From assembly GCF_022347725.1 (NCBI RefSeq), contig NZ_JAKRGB010000008.1:144443-208442 (forward strand): a stretch of DNA of 64,000 nt, given 5' to 3'. A program made the translations under genes and the position numbers. Below are positions 27,374-36,195 of the stretch, piece after piece. The notes below the pieces were generated by a model. It did not search any database. It had not been told where the DNA came from and worked only from the letters and a program-made list of their open reading frames with translations. How positions within the stretch are numbered: position 1 is the first letter of the stretch; every line of letters starts with the position of its first letter. This DNA is from Ruegeria sp. Ofav3-42 (GTDB taxonomy: Bacteria > Pseudomonadota > Alphaproteobacteria > Rhodobacterales > Rhodobacteraceae).

Positions 27374-28114
27374 ATGCTAAAAGCCCAATTTGACCATTCC
27401 AACTGTTCGGATTGCCCCATCCGGCACCGCGCAGTCTGTGCGCATTGCGATGCGCATGAGCTGGAAGAGCTTGAAGACATTAAGTATTACCGCAGCTTCG
27501 AGGCCGGTCAGACAATCATCTGGTCCGGAGATCAGATGAACTTTGTTGGGTCTGTCGTGTCGGGGATCGCCTCTCTGACGCAAACGATGGAGGACGGGCG
27601 GACGCAAATGGTGGGCTTGTTGCTGCCCAGCGACTTTGTTGGGCGTCCGGGACGGGAATCGGCGCCTTACGATGTGCTGGCGACGACCGACGTCGTGATG
27701 TGCTGCTTTCGTAAAAAGCCATTCGAAGAGTTGATGAACCATACCCCGCACATTGCGCACCGGCTGCTTCAGATGACGCTGGATGAGCTGGACGCGGCGC
27801 GGGAATGGATGCTGGTGCTGGGTCGAAAAACCGCGCGTGAGAAGATTGCAAGCCTGCTGTCGATCATCGCCCGGCGCGATGCGTCGATTGCGCCGAAAGG
27901 TAAGTCCGCGCCGATCGTGTTCGATCTTCCACTGACGCGTGAGGCGATGGCGGATTATCTGGGGCTGACTCTGGAAACCGTAAGCCGGCAAATCTCGGCC
28001 CTGAAAAAAGAAGGGGTGATCGAGCTGGAAGGTAAGCGCCACGTGACGATCCCCGATATGCGGCGGCTGATGGACGAGGCCGGAGACGACTCGGACGGTG
28101 GTTTCCTGAATTGA
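27374..28114 (+). CDS. fnrL: FNR/CRP-family oxygen-responsive regulator FnrL
   Basis: A 246-residue regulator. Its N-terminal cysteines CSDCPIRHRAVC plus one more in the sensor region CCF fit the oxygen-labile [4Fe-4S] cluster of FNR-type proteins. A cNMP-binding-like beta-roll follows, then a C-terminal helix-turn-helix with the FNR recognition helix LTLETVSRQISAL (E-x-x-S-R). FnrL activates cbb3 oxidase, haem and photosynthesis genes under low oxygen in Rhodobacterales, which agrees with the boxes found near hemN and both cco units here. In-frame starts also exist at 27365 and, as GTG, at 27359; that last one abuts the FNR box, so the ATG at 27374 was chosen. Confidence 0.92.
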   Translation: MLKAQFDHSNCSDCPIRHRAVCAHCDAHELEELEDIKYYRSFEAGQTIIWSGDQMNFVGSVVSGIASLTQTMEDGRTQMVGLLLPSDFVGRPGRESAPYDVLATTDVVMCCFRKKPFEELMNHTPHIAHRLLQMTLDELDAAREWMLVLGRKTAREKIASLLSIIARRDASIAPKGKSAPIVFDLPLTREAMADYLGLTLETVSRQISALKKEGVIELEGKRHVTIPDMRRLMDEAGDDSDGGFLN

Positions 28115-28178
28115 ACCTGTTCTGGCGCGCCCTGCCGTGATTTACTGCCCCTGTGAACGCAACACGCAGGAGTAAGGC

Positions 28179-28433
28179 ATGGAATTCAGTAGCATTTTGG
28201 CAATGCTTTTCATCGGTGCCATCGCCGGATGGCTTTCAGGTAAAATCATGGAGGGCCGCGGCTTCGGCCTGATCGGAAACATCATTGTCGGTGTCGTGGG
28301 TGCCTTTTTGGCAGGCACGATATTCCCGGCGCTGGGCTTCTCGGTAGGGGGCGGCGTATTCTCGTCAATTTTCTTCGCGACCATTGGCGCGGTGATTTTG
28401 CTGTTTGTGATCGGCCTCATAAAAAAGGCCTAA
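28179..28433 (+). CDS. GlsB/YeaQ/YmgE-family small membrane protein
   Basis: An 84-residue protein with three hydrophobic segments and the family pattern ILAMLFIGAIAGWLSGKIM, then GRGFGLIGNIIVGVVGAFL, then a C-terminal helix. These transglycosylase-associated proteins are stress-induced, but their activity is not established. An AGGAG site lies 8 bases before the ATG. Its stop codon is part of the following terminator hairpin. Confidence 0.88.
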   Translation: MEFSSILAMLFIGAIAGWLSGKIMEGRGFGLIGNIIVGVVGAFLAGTIFPALGFSVGGGVFSSIFFATIGAVILLFVIGLIKKA

Positions 28434-28458
28434 GCCATCCGCCGAAATGGATGGCTTA
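28431..28458. terminator. bidirectional terminator between glsB-like and usp genes
   Basis: TAAGCCATCC (28431-28440) pairs perfectly with GGATGGCTTA (28449-28458). The stem includes the stop codon of the small membrane protein gene. A TTGCTTTCTGTTT tract follows on the plus strand, and the usp gene ends just beyond on the other strand. Confidence 0.75.
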
Positions 28459-28477
28459 GAATTGCTTTCTGTTTCAC

Positions 28478-29317
28478 TCAGTGCGCCAGAAAAACCGGGA
28501 CCGAGGCTTGTTCCAGCATGTTGCGGGTTGCGCCACCCAGAATAGCTTCGCGGAATCTGGAGTGGCCATAAGCGCCCATGACGATCATGTCCGCCTCACT
28601 GTCGGATGCGTGCCGGTTCAGGATATCTGAAACCCGGGTCATGGTTTTGCTCAGCACATCAATCTCACATTTCACCCCATGCCGGGCCAGCATCTGAGAC
28701 AATAGCCCGCCCGGGTCTGAGCGATCGGGGCCATGACGCGGCGGGTCAATGACGACAATACGCACCAGATCAGCCTGGATCAGGAAGGGCAAGGCACGGC
28801 GAATGGCACGCATAGCCTCGACGCTCTCGTTCCAGCCGATCAGGATGGTGCCGGGCCGGGCAAAAGGTTCTGCGTTGTCCGGAGTGACCAGGACAGGTGC
28901 GTGACCTTCAAACATGGCCGCTTCGATAATCGGTTCAGCCTCGGCGCCGCAGTGTTCGCCATAGGGCTGAGGAAGAATTACCAGATCAGAGAACCTGGCG
29001 CGGTGGGCGACATGGCGCCCGATGTCGGCGATTTGGGCCACGCCGCTTTCGGCAGACCAGCGAACGCCCGACTTGCCGAGGCGATCCTGAGTTTGGGCCA
29101 GAACCTCTTCTGCTTCGGTATTGGCCCGGCTCAGCGTCTCTTGCAGGATCAGCGCATTGGCACCCGCGTAGTAGTAACCTGTCTGACTGCGATCGACACC
29201 AAGGCACAGCGCCTCAGCATGCGCGTCTTGCGCGTTCGCAAGCGCAACCATCTGAGACAGCGCAGGTTCTGACTGTTCGGTATCAGTTACGACAGTGAGA
29301 AGAGATTTATAAGCCAT
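28478..29317 (-). CDS. universal stress protein
   Basis: A 279-residue tandem UspA-domain protein. The first domain begins [25 protein letters not shown]. The second ends with the ATP-binding signature [25 protein letters not shown] (G-x2-G-x9-G type), followed by SVPVFLAH. The start at 29317 has GAGGT five bases upstream; an in-frame ATG ten codons earlier lacks a site and gives a basic extension. It is divergent from ccoN. Usp genes next to cbb3 oxidase genes are common in alphaproteobacteria, and the shared FNR box may serve both. Confidence 0.88.
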   Translation of the reverse strand: MAYKSLLTVVTDTEQSEPALSQMVALANAQDAHAEALCLGVDRSQTGYYYAGANALILQETLSRANTEAEEVLAQTQDRLGKSGVRWSAESGVAQIADIGRHVAHRARFSDLVILPQPYGEHCGAEAEPIIEAAMFEGHAPVLVTPDNAEPFARPGTILIGWNESVEAMRAIRRALPFLIQADLVRIVVIDPPRHGPDRSDPGGLLSQMLARHGVKCEIDVLSKTMTRVSDILNRHASDSEADMIVMGAYGHSRFREAILGGATRNMLEQASVPVFLAH

Positions 29318-29405
29318 TTTGACCTCATGCCTTCGGGGCTGATTCAACTGCGACCACGCAACCCAGCCTTTGGCTTAGGATTGTCACAGAAATCAGGTTA
29401 CTGTC

Positions 29406-29419
29406 TTGATGCAGATCAA
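29406..29419. promoter_or_regulatory. FNR-type box upstream of ccoN
   Basis: TTGATGCAGATCAA is an exact TTGAT-N4-ATCAA FNR consensus. It lies in the usp-ccoN gap, centred 100 bases before the ccoN ATG; a transcript starting about 41 bases downstream would have a leader of about 60 bases. This fits classical FnrL activation of the cbb3 oxidase operon. It may also act on the usp gene. Confidence 0.92.
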
Positions 29420-29512
29420 AGCAAGTTGGGTCGCTGTCGGACAAAACAGCGGCCAGTCAAAAAGGTCTCGCGACTAAGAAGAATCGCGCGGGGCATGGCA
29501 AAGGGACGCAAT

Positions 29513-31120
29513 ATGTCAAATTACATCAAGCTGATCGTGCTTGGTCTGATCGCTCTGTTTGCAGCGATCGGGACCAACTATGCGCGCGATTTGGCGTATC
29601 AGGTGCATGCAATTCTGGTGATGCTGATCGCCGGCGGATTGTTCATCTGGACGCTGAGAAATACTGAAGAGCCAGATATTCTTGTCGATCGCTCGGCCGA
29701 GTACATGGATGACGTGATCCGATATGGCGTTATCGCGACCGCTTTTTGGGGCGTGATCGGGTTCATCGCGGGCACATTTATTGCCTTTCAGCTGGCCTTT
29801 CCCGCGCTGAACTTTGAATGGGCGCAGGGATACCTGAACTTTGGCCGTTTGCGTCCGCTGCACACCTCGGCAGTGATTTTTGCCTTTGGCGGTAACGCGC
29901 TGATCGCGACCTCGTTCTACGTAGTGCAGCGTACCAGCGCTGCGCGCCTTTGGGGCGGCAACTTGGCGTGGTTCGTGTTCTGGGGCTATCAGTTGTTCAT
30001 CGTGCTGGCCGCGACCGGCTATGTGCTGGGTGGAACGCAATCCAAGGAATACGCGGAACCCGAATGGTATGTTGATCTGTGGTTGACCATTGTCTGGGTG
30101 GCCTATCTGGCCGTGTATCTGGGCACGATCATCAAGCGGAAAGAGCCCCACATCTATGTGGCAAACTGGTTCTATCTGGCCTTCATCGTCACCGTCGCCA
30201 TGTTGCACCTGGTCAACAACATGACCATCCCGGTCAGCATCTGGGGTTCGAAATCGGTCATCGTCTGGTCGGGCGTTCAGGACGCCATGATCCAGTGGTG
30301 GTACGGCCACAACGCTGTGGGCTTCTTCCTGACTGCGGGCTTCCTCGGCATGATGTATTACTTCATCCCGAAGCAGGCCGAACGTCCCGTTTTCTCGTAC
30401 AAACTTTCGATCATCCACTTCTGGGCTCTGATCTTCCTGTACATCTGGGCCGGTCCGCACCACCTGCACTATACTGCGCTGCCGGATTGGGCCTCGACGC
30501 TGGGCATGGTGTTCTCGATCATCCTGTGGATGCCGTCGTGGGGTGGTATGATCAACGGCCTGATGACCCTGTCGGGTGCGTGGGACAAGCTGCGCACAGA
30601 CCCGGTGATCCGCATGATGGTGATCTCGGTCGGCTTCTACGGCATGTCCACCTTTGAAGGCCCGATGATGTCGATCCGTGCGGTCAACAGCCTTAGCCAC
30701 TACACCGACTGGACCATTGGTCACGTGCACTCGGGCGCGCTGGGCTGGAACGGCATGATCACCTTTGGTGCGCTGTACTTCCTGGTGCCGGTCCTGTGGA
30801 AGCGTGAGCGTCTGTACTCACTCAGCCTCGTTAGTTGGCACTTCTGGCTCGCCACTATCGGCATCGTGCTCTATGCCGCGTCGATGTGGGTCACCGGTAT
30901 CATGGAAGGCCTGATGTGGCGTGAAGTGGACGCCAACGGCTTCCTGGTGAACTCGTTCGCCGACACAGTGGCTGCCAAGTTCCCGATGTATGTGGTGCGT
31001 GCTCTGGGTGGCGTCATGTTCGTCGCTGGCGCAGTGATCATGTGCTACAACCTGTGGATGACTGTGCGGAAAGCGCCGGCCAAAGAGGCCAGCCTGACCG
31101 TCGCGGTCCCGGCTGAATAA
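29513..31120 (+). CDS. ccoN: cbb3-type cytochrome c oxidase subunit I
   Basis: A 535-residue haem-copper oxidase catalytic subunit with about twelve helices. Ligand histidines are visible in [12 protein letters not shown] (low-spin haem), [12 protein letters not shown] and [12 protein letters not shown] (copper B) and [14 protein letters not shown] (haem ligands). The start at 29513 has AGGGA six bases upstream; the frame runs open to 29327 only as non-homologous sequence. First gene of ccoNOQP, the high-affinity terminal oxidase for low oxygen. Confidence 0.97.
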   Translation: MSNYIKLIVLGLIALFAAIGTNYARDLAYQVHAILVMLIAGGLFIWTLRNTEEPDILVDRSAEYMDDVIRYGVIATAFWGVIGFIAGTFIAFQLAFPALNFEWAQGYLNFGRLRPLHTSAVIFAFGGNALIATSFYVVQRTSAARLWGGNLAWFVFWGYQLFIVLAATGYVLGGTQSKEYAEPEWYVDLWLTIVWVAYLAVYLGTIIKRKEPHIYVANWFYLAFIVTVAMLHLVNNMTIPVSIWGSKSVIVWSGVQDAMIQWWYGHNAVGFFLTAGFLGMMYYFIPKQAERPVFSYKLSIIHFWALIFLYIWAGPHHLHYTALPDWASTLGMVFSIILWMPSWGGMINGLMTLSGAWDKLRTDPVIRMMVISVGFYGMSTFEGPMMSIRAVNSLSHYTDWTIGHVHSGALGWNGMITFGALYFLVPVLWKRERLYSLSLVSWHFWLATIGIVLYAASMWVTGIMEGLMWREVDANGFLVNSFADTVAAKFPMYVVRALGGVMFVAGAVIMCYNLWMTVRKAPAKEASLTVAVPAE

Positions 31121-31135
31121 GGAGGGCCGGTAGCT

Positions 31136-31864
31136 ATGGCAATTCTCGACAAACATAAGATCCTCGAGACCAACGCGACCCTCCTGCTGATCTTCAGCTT
31201 TCTGGTCGTGACCATCGGTGGCATCGTGCAAATCACCCCCTTGTTCTATCTTGAGAACACCATTGAGAAGGTGGAGGGCATGCGCCCTTACACCCCTCTC
31301 GAAATGGCGGGGCGCGAGATCTACATTCGCGAAGGCTGCTACACCTGCCACAGCCAGATGATCCGCCCGATGCGGGATGAGGTCGAACGTTATGGCCACT
31401 ATTCGCTGGCGGCTGAATCGATGTACGACCACCCGTTCCAATGGGGGTCCAAGCGCACCGGGCCTGACCTGGCACGTGTAGGTGGCCGCTATTCTGACCA
31501 GTGGCATGTGGACCACCTGCGTGACCCGCAGTCGGTAGTCCCGGAATCGGTGATGCCTAAGTATGGCTTCCTCGAACACCGCAAGATCGACGGCAAGTAT
31601 ATCGGTGACATCATGGCGGCAAACGCTGTTGTGGGCACGCCGTATACCGAAGAGATGCTGGCAAACGCGCAGGCGGATTTCCGGGCGCAGGCCGATCCGG
31701 ACAGCGACTATGACGGTCTGCTGGAACGCTATGGTGACAAGGTCAGTGTCCGCAACTTCGACGGTCAGCCGGAACTGACCGAGGCCGACGCGCTGGTTGC
31801 TTATCTGCAGATGCTGGGAACGCTGGTCGACTTCTCGACCTTCACCCCGGATCCGAGCCGCTAA
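31136..31864 (+). CDS. ccoO: cbb3-type oxidase subunit II (monohaem cytochrome c)
   Basis: A 242-residue subunit with one N-terminal membrane anchor ([18 protein letters not shown]) and a single haem site CYTCH at about residues 68-72 in [16 protein letters not shown], a family hallmark. The distal methionine is probably in SVMPKYG. It passes electrons from CcoP towards CcoN. It follows ccoN by 15 bases with an AAGGAGGGCC ribosome site. Confidence 0.97.
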   Translation: MAILDKHKILETNATLLLIFSFLVVTIGGIVQITPLFYLENTIEKVEGMRPYTPLEMAGREIYIREGCYTCHSQMIRPMRDEVERYGHYSLAAESMYDHPFQWGSKRTGPDLARVGGRYSDQWHVDHLRDPQSVVPESVMPKYGFLEHRKIDGKYIGDIMAANAVVGTPYTEEMLANAQADFRAQADPDSDYDGLLERYGDKVSVRNFDGQPELTEADALVAYLQMLGTLVDFSTFTPDPSR

Positions 31865-31875
31865 AGGAGGGTGTG

Positions 31876-32061
31876 ATGGAAGAATACACAATCCTGAGGC
31901 AATTCGCGGATAGCTGGATGCTGTTGCTGCTCTTTGCCTTCTTCATCGGCATCGTGATCTGGGTTTTCCGTCCCGGTGCCAGCAAGGAATACAAAGACAC
32001 CGCCAACATCCCGTTCCGGCATCAAGACAAACCGGCCACATCCGAGGAGGCGCGGCAATGA
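31876..32061 (+). CDS. ccoQ: cbb3-type oxidase subunit IV
   Basis: A 61-residue single-helix protein ([19 protein letters not shown]) with the [18 protein letters not shown] tail typical of CcoQ, which stabilises the oxidase complex. GGAGGG lies 6 bases before the ATG; a GTG one codon earlier is less likely. Its end overlaps ccoP by 4 bases. Confidence 0.95.
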   Translation: MEEYTILRQFADSWMLLLLFAFFIGIVIWVFRPGASKEYKDTANIPFRHQDKPATSEEARQ

Positions 32062-32921
32062 GCAAGACACCTGAAAAACTGCCGGGTGATCCGAATACCA
32101 CGGGGCATAGCTGGGACGGCATCGAAGAATTCGACAACCCGATGCCCCGCTGGTGGCTGTGGACCTTCTACGTCACCATCATCTGGGGCGTGATCTACAC
32201 GATCATGTACCCGGCATGGCCGCTGGTGCAATCGGCTACCGCTGGTGTTCTGGGCTGGTCCTCGCGGGAGCTGGTTCAGGAAGAGATGGTCGCATTTGAA
32301 GAGGCAAATGCCCCTTGGAATGCCAAGCTGGTGGAGACTTCGCTGGAAGACATCTCGAAGGATGCCGAGCTGCAGCAATACGCGGTAAACGCGGGCGGCG
32401 CGGTCTTCCGGACCTGGTGTGCGCAGTGCCACGGCTCGGGTGCGCAGGGTGCTCCGGGTTTCCCGAACCTGCTGGACGACGCATGGCTGTGGGGCGGTTC
32501 GCTTGAAGATATCGAGTATACCGTCGCCTATGGTATCCGGAACGAGGAAAGCGACGACGCGCGTTATTCCGAGATGCCGGCCTTTGGAGAACTCCTTGAA
32601 AAAGATGAGATCACTCAGGTGGTGCAGTACGTCATGTCGCTGACCAATGCGCAGACGGACGATGCGGCGGCGCAGGCAGGAAAAGTTGTCTTCGAAGACA
32701 ACTGTTCGGCCTGTCATGGCGAAGATGGCAAAGGCGACGTCTCTCAGGGCGCTCCGAACCTGACGGACGCGATCTGGCTCTATGGCGGCAGCCAAGAGGC
32801 TCTGACCGAAACGGTGACATACAGCCGCTTTGGCGTGATGCCTGCTTGGGAAAACCGTCTGACTGACGCTCAAATCCGCGCGGTCACTGCTTACGTCCAC
32901 CAGCTGGGTGGCGGGCAGTAA
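32058..32921 (+). CDS. ccoP: cbb3-type oxidase subunit III (dihaem cytochrome c)
   Basis: A 287-residue subunit with an N-terminal segment [18 protein letters not shown] followed by a membrane helix, then two class I cytochrome domains. The haem motifs are CAQCH (in [10 protein letters not shown]) and CSACH (in CSACHGEDG). Axial methionines are probable in SEMPAFG and GVMPAWE. It receives electrons from soluble or anchored cytochromes c. Last gene of ccoNOQP; a long UUCG hairpin follows. Confidence 0.97.
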   Translation: MSKTPEKLPGDPNTTGHSWDGIEEFDNPMPRWWLWTFYVTIIWGVIYTIMYPAWPLVQSATAGVLGWSSRELVQEEMVAFEEANAPWNAKLVETSLEDISKDAELQQYAVNAGGAVFRTWCAQCHGSGAQGAPGFPNLLDDAWLWGGSLEDIEYTVAYGIRNEESDDARYSEMPAFGELLEKDEITQVVQYVMSLTNAQTDDAAAQAGKVVFEDNCSACHGEDGKGDVSQGAPNLTDAIWLYGGSQEALTETVTYSRFGVMPAWENRLTDAQIRAVTAYVHQLGGGQ

Positions 32922-32934
32922 CCGCAAAAGAATA

Positions 32935-32960
32935 CCTTCGGACGGTTCGCCGTCCGAAGG
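32935..32960 (+). terminator. 11-base-pair UUCG hairpin after ccoP
   Basis: CCTTCGGACGG (32935-32945) pairs perfectly with CCGTCCGAAGG (32950-32960) across a TTCG tetraloop, 14 bases after the ccoP stop. The stem is very stable, but no T tract follows, so it may protect the transcript 3' end rather than terminate by itself. Confidence 0.65.
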
Positions 32961-32965
32961 TTGAG

Positions 32966-33011
32966 GCACCGGCTGTTCCATCTGTTCGCGCGTTTCCTGA
33001 ACAGCCGGTGC
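32966..33011. repeat. 13-base inverted repeat downstream of the UUCG hairpin
   Basis: GCACCGGCTGTTC (32966-32978) and GAACAGCCGGTGC (32999-33011) are perfect reverse complements, separated by 20 bases. It stands directly after the ccoP hairpin in the 407-base gap before the LysR gene. The remainder of the gap holds only a weak possible small gene on the other strand. Confidence 0.6.
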
Positions 33012-33066
33012 TGTCTCTCTACACTACAAATCGACGCGAAAGCGGTCCAGCACAGCCTTTGTTTTG

Positions 33067-33228
33067 TCAGCCGTGTTGCGAAAAAACTGCTCGCTTGGCC
33101 TCTTTCCACCAATGGTTTTCCGGCAGCCAATGCTGTTTTTGCTCTTTGCGGCGATCCGATGGTGTCTTTTCGTCATGCTCATAGGTTTGGGTGGCGATCA
33201 TGAAAGTTCGTGCGAAGATTGAGAGCAT
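33067..33228 (-). CDS. possible small protein, divergent from the LysR gene
   Basis: A 53-residue frame starts at the ATG at 33228 with a GAGAAG site 4 bases upstream. It reads MLSIFARTFMIATQTYEHD, then a charged stretch (KTPSDRRKEQKQHWLPENHWW). A hydrophobic start and a Trp/His/Lys-rich tail are unusual for random sequence, but no family is recognised. Its position, divergent from a LysR regulator and 100 bases from it, is typical of a regulated target. Weak call. Confidence 0.35.
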   Translation of the reverse strand: MLSIFARTFMIATQTYEHDEKTPSDRRKEQKQHWLPENHWWKEAKRAVFSQHG

Positions 33229-33328
33229 CTGACTTCTCCCGAGCTGCGTTGTTGATGCAACCAAGATTGATCTTTGGGTGTAAAAATGCGACTCAATTAC
33301 TATTCCAACATGTAATCAGGGATTACAT

Positions 33329-34204
33329 ATGAACTGGCTGAAAATGCCGCCTTTGGCGTCGCTCAGGGCTTTTTCTGCTTTTGCTGAGACACGAAATGTC
33401 GTGCAGGCGGGTGCAGCTTTGAATGTCAGCCACGCTGCCATCAGCCAACAACTGCGCGCGCTGGAAAAACACCTGGGTATTGCGCTGCTTGATCGGTCGG
33501 GAAAGTCCATGGTCCTGACGCCCGAAGGTGAAAGACTGGCGCGGGCGCTGCATCTTGGGTTTGGAGCCATTGGGGATGCGGTCGCTGATCTGACGCAATC
33601 CAGACAGGACCGCCCCGTTCACGTTTCCTTGACCCCGTCCTTTGCAGCATCATGGCTGATGCCTCGGCTGCCGGGCTTTCAGGCAGCGCACCCGGACATA
33701 CAGCTGGCGCTGGACCCGTCGCCTGAAGTGGTCAGCCTGAGCCCGGGCGGCGTCGATCTGGCAATTCGTTACGGTTCCGGTGATTGGCCGGGCATCCATT
33801 CTGAACTGCTGCTGCAAAGCCCGATCGTCATCGTCGCGGCCCGGGAACTGCTGGGCGGCAAAACCTCGTGGACTCCGGATGAATTAAGCCAACTTCCCTG
33901 GCTCGAAGAACTTGGCACCACCGAGGCGACAAGCTGGCTGTACCGGCGCGGGGTCGAACATGGGCCGAGTGCAGGGCGCATCCTTTTGCCGGGCAATCTG
34001 GTGCTGGAAGGATTGCGCGCCGGTCAGGGCGTGACCGTGACAGCGCGGCATTTTGTCGAGCAAGACATCGAGGCCGGCAGGATCGTCGAACTGTACCAAG
34101 AGACTGAAAACAGCGGTTATCACGTTGTTTTCAGCGATATGCCGATGCGGCCCGCAGTCAAAACTTTCATTGTGTGGCTGAGGGCACAAGCTGGTAGGAT
34201 GTGA
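33329..34204 (+). CDS. LysR-family transcriptional regulator
   Basis: A 291-residue LysR regulator with an N-terminal winged helix-turn-helix (LRAFSAFAETRNVVQAGAAL and SHAAISQQLRALEKHLG). The effector-binding domain from about residue 90 opens with VHVSLTPSFAASWLMPRL, the style of the GcvA-like subgroup. It lies between the two cco units, but nothing in the sequence ties it to oxidase expression. Target and effector unknown. Confidence 0.9.
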   Translation: MNWLKMPPLASLRAFSAFAETRNVVQAGAALNVSHAAISQQLRALEKHLGIALLDRSGKSMVLTPEGERLARALHLGFGAIGDAVADLTQSRQDRPVHVSLTPSFAASWLMPRLPGFQAAHPDIQLALDPSPEVVSLSPGGVDLAIRYGSGDWPGIHSELLLQSPIVIVAARELLGGKTSWTPDELSQLPWLEELGTTEATSWLYRRGVEHGPSAGRILLPGNLVLEGLRAGQGVTVTARHFVEQDIEAGRIVELYQETENSGYHVVFSDMPMRPAVKTFIVWLRAQAGRM

Positions 34205-34229
34205 CAAAAGGTGTCTGTACGATGCGCTT

Positions 34230-34243
34230 TTGACCCATGTCAA
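34230..34243. promoter_or_regulatory. FNR-like box upstream of ccoG
   Basis: TTGACCCATGTCAA is a perfect palindrome of the FNR class (TTGAC-N4-GTCAA), centred about 68 bases before the ccoG GTG. It differs from the TTGAT-N4-ATCAA core at one position in each half. Its position suits activation of ccoGHIS by FnrL. Confidence 0.7.
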
Positions 34244-34304
34244 AGTGGCCACCTTTATGATCTGGAAGAAGACGCCGTGATATAGCTACATCTGGAGCCA
34301 GCCC

Positions 34305-35732
34305 GTGAGCGATTCCGACCCCGCCCCCAGCCTTTACGCCGCACGAGAACCCATTTTTCCGCGGCGCGTATCCGGGCCGTTTCGCAATCTGAAATGGATC
34401 ATTCTCGCGGTAACGCTGGGTATCTATTACATCACGCCATGGCTCAGATGGGACCGGGGTCCCAGCCTGCCGGATCAGGCGGTACTGTTGGATCTGGCCA
34501 ACCGCAGGTTTTATTTCTTCTGGATCGAAATCTGGCCGCATGAATTCTACTTTGTTGCCGGTCTGTTGATCATGGCCGGCTTGGGGTTGTTCCTGTTCAC
34601 CTCGGCGTTGGGGCGCGTGTGGTGTGGATATGCCTGCCCCCAAACCGTCTGGACCGATCTGTTCATCCTCGTCGAGCGCTGGATCGAAGGGGACCGGAAC
34701 GCCCGATTGCGCCTGCACCGGCAGGAAAAGCTGGACTTACGCAAGGCACGTTTGCGGCTGACGAAATGGACCGTCTGGCTTTTGATCGGTTTGGCGACCG
34801 GTGGCGCCTGGGTGTTCTATTTTGCGGATGCACCAACGCTGCTGCGGGACCTTGTAACCGGAAATGCCCACCCGATTGCCTATACGACAATACTGATTCT
34901 GACCGGCACAACCTTCCTGTTTGGTGGTTTCGCGCGTGAACAGATCTGCATCTATGCATGCCCGTGGCCCCGTATTCAGGCCGCGATGATGGACGAGGAC
35001 ACTCTGGTCGTCGGCTATCGCGAGTGGCGAGGAGAACCGCGCGGAAAAGGAAAACGCACAGCAGATTCCGAACTGGGCGACTGCATCGACTGTATGGCCT
35101 GCGTCAATGTCTGCCCGGTGGGCATTGATATTCGCGACGGTCAGCAGCTGGAATGCATCACCTGTGCGCTGTGCATCGATGCCTGTGATGACATGATGGC
35201 CAAGGTCGGTAAGCCGCGCGGCCTGATCGACTATATGGCGCTGAGCGACGAAACCAACGAGCGGGCAGGCAAGCCGCCCAAGAATGTCTGGAAACACATT
35301 CTGCGGCCCAGAACCATCCTGTACACGGCCCTGTGGTCTCTGGTCGGGTTTGCGCTGCTGTTTGCCCTGTTCATCCGGTCCGACATCGAAGTCACCGTGG
35401 CTCCGGTACGCAATCCGACGTTTGTCACTCTGTCCGACGGCACAATCCGGAATACATATGACGTGCGCTTGCGGAACAAGCATGGCGAGGGCCGATTGTT
35501 CAAACTGTCCCTGTCCGGCGATCCCGCGATGCGGATAGTGATTGAAGGGACGCCTCTTGATACAGTGAATGTAACGGCGGACACCGCTCAGTTGCAGAGA
35601 GTGTATATTATCGCGTCGAAGGGCACCGATCCGGCGCAAGCTGACACGACGCCGGTTCGCATCTGGATCGAAGACCTGCAAAGCGGTGAGCGCGCGTTTA
35701 AGGATACGACGTTCAATGGACGAGGAAACTAG
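34305..35732 (+). CDS. ccoG: cbb3 oxidase assembly protein, FixG/RdxA family
   Basis: A 475-residue polyferredoxin membrane protein. About five helices, a CxxxCP motif (CGYACPQTVW) and a second one in YACPWPRIQ are followed by two [4Fe-4S] sites CIDCMACVNVCP and CITCALCIDAC. The last 120 residues form a periplasmic Ig-like domain. It is needed for cbb3 assembly and copper handling (Cu(II) reduction is reported for CcoG). The start is GTG at 34305 with GGAG upstream. Confidence 0.94.
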   Translation: MSDSDPAPSLYAAREPIFPRRVSGPFRNLKWIILAVTLGIYYITPWLRWDRGPSLPDQAVLLDLANRRFYFFWIEIWPHEFYFVAGLLIMAGLGLFLFTSALGRVWCGYACPQTVWTDLFILVERWIEGDRNARLRLHRQEKLDLRKARLRLTKWTVWLLIGLATGGAWVFYFADAPTLLRDLVTGNAHPIAYTTILILTGTTFLFGGFAREQICIYACPWPRIQAAMMDEDTLVVGYREWRGEPRGKGKRTADSELGDCIDCMACVNVCPVGIDIRDGQQLECITCALCIDACDDMMAKVGKPRGLIDYMALSDETNERAGKPPKNVWKHILRPRTILYTALWSLVGFALLFALFIRSDIEVTVAPVRNPTFVTLSDGTIRNTYDVRLRNKHGEGRLFKLSLSGDPAMRIVIEGTPLDTVNVTADTAQLQRVYIIASKGTDPAQADTTPVRIWIEDLQSGERAFKDTTFNGRGN

Positions 35733-35733
35733 A

Positions 35734-36192
35734 ATGGCCGAGCGTCAGTTTACCGGAAAACACTTTCTGGCGATCTTTGTCGCGGCTTTCGGGGTGATCA
35801 TTGCCGTGAACCTCGTGCTGGCCTACAGCGCCGTCAAAACCTTTCCGGGGCTCGAGGTCAAAAACTCTTACGTCGCCAGTCAGGAGTTCAACGACCGCCT
35901 GAAAGAGCATCAGGCCCTGGGGTGGGAAATCCGGGCTGAGACCAAGGGTGGCTTGCTGATCCTGCACATTACTGATCAAACCGGCGCACCTGTCGAAGTG
36001 GCCGAATTGCAGGCCGTTGTTGGCCGGGCGACCCATGTGAAAGAGGATTTCACCCCGAATTTCACCTTTGACGGTACCGCGTATTCTACGCCTGCGACGC
36101 TGGGCAAAGGAAACTGGAATATCCGTCTGGTAGCCAAGGACAGCGATGGTGCCGAGTTTGCGCAGCGTGTTCCGCTGTATGTGAAAGGGTAG
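35734..36192 (+). CDS. ccoH: cbb3 oxidase assembly protein FixH family
   Basis: A 152-residue FixH-family protein with one N-terminal membrane helix (HFLAIFVAAFGVIIAVNLVLA) followed by TFPGLEVKNSYVASQEFN and a periplasmic beta-rich domain. GAGGAA lies 8 bases before the ATG at 35734; an earlier ATG at 35716 overlaps ccoG. It belongs to the copper-delivery/assembly set of cbb3 oxidase. Confidence 0.92.
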   Translation: MAERQFTGKHFLAIFVAAFGVIIAVNLVLAYSAVKTFPGLEVKNSYVASQEFNDRLKEHQALGWEIRAETKGGLLILHITDQTGAPVEVAELQAVVGRATHVKEDFTPNFTFDGTAYSTPATLGKGNWNIRLVAKDSDGAEFAQRVPLYVKG

Positions 36193-36195
36193 GGG

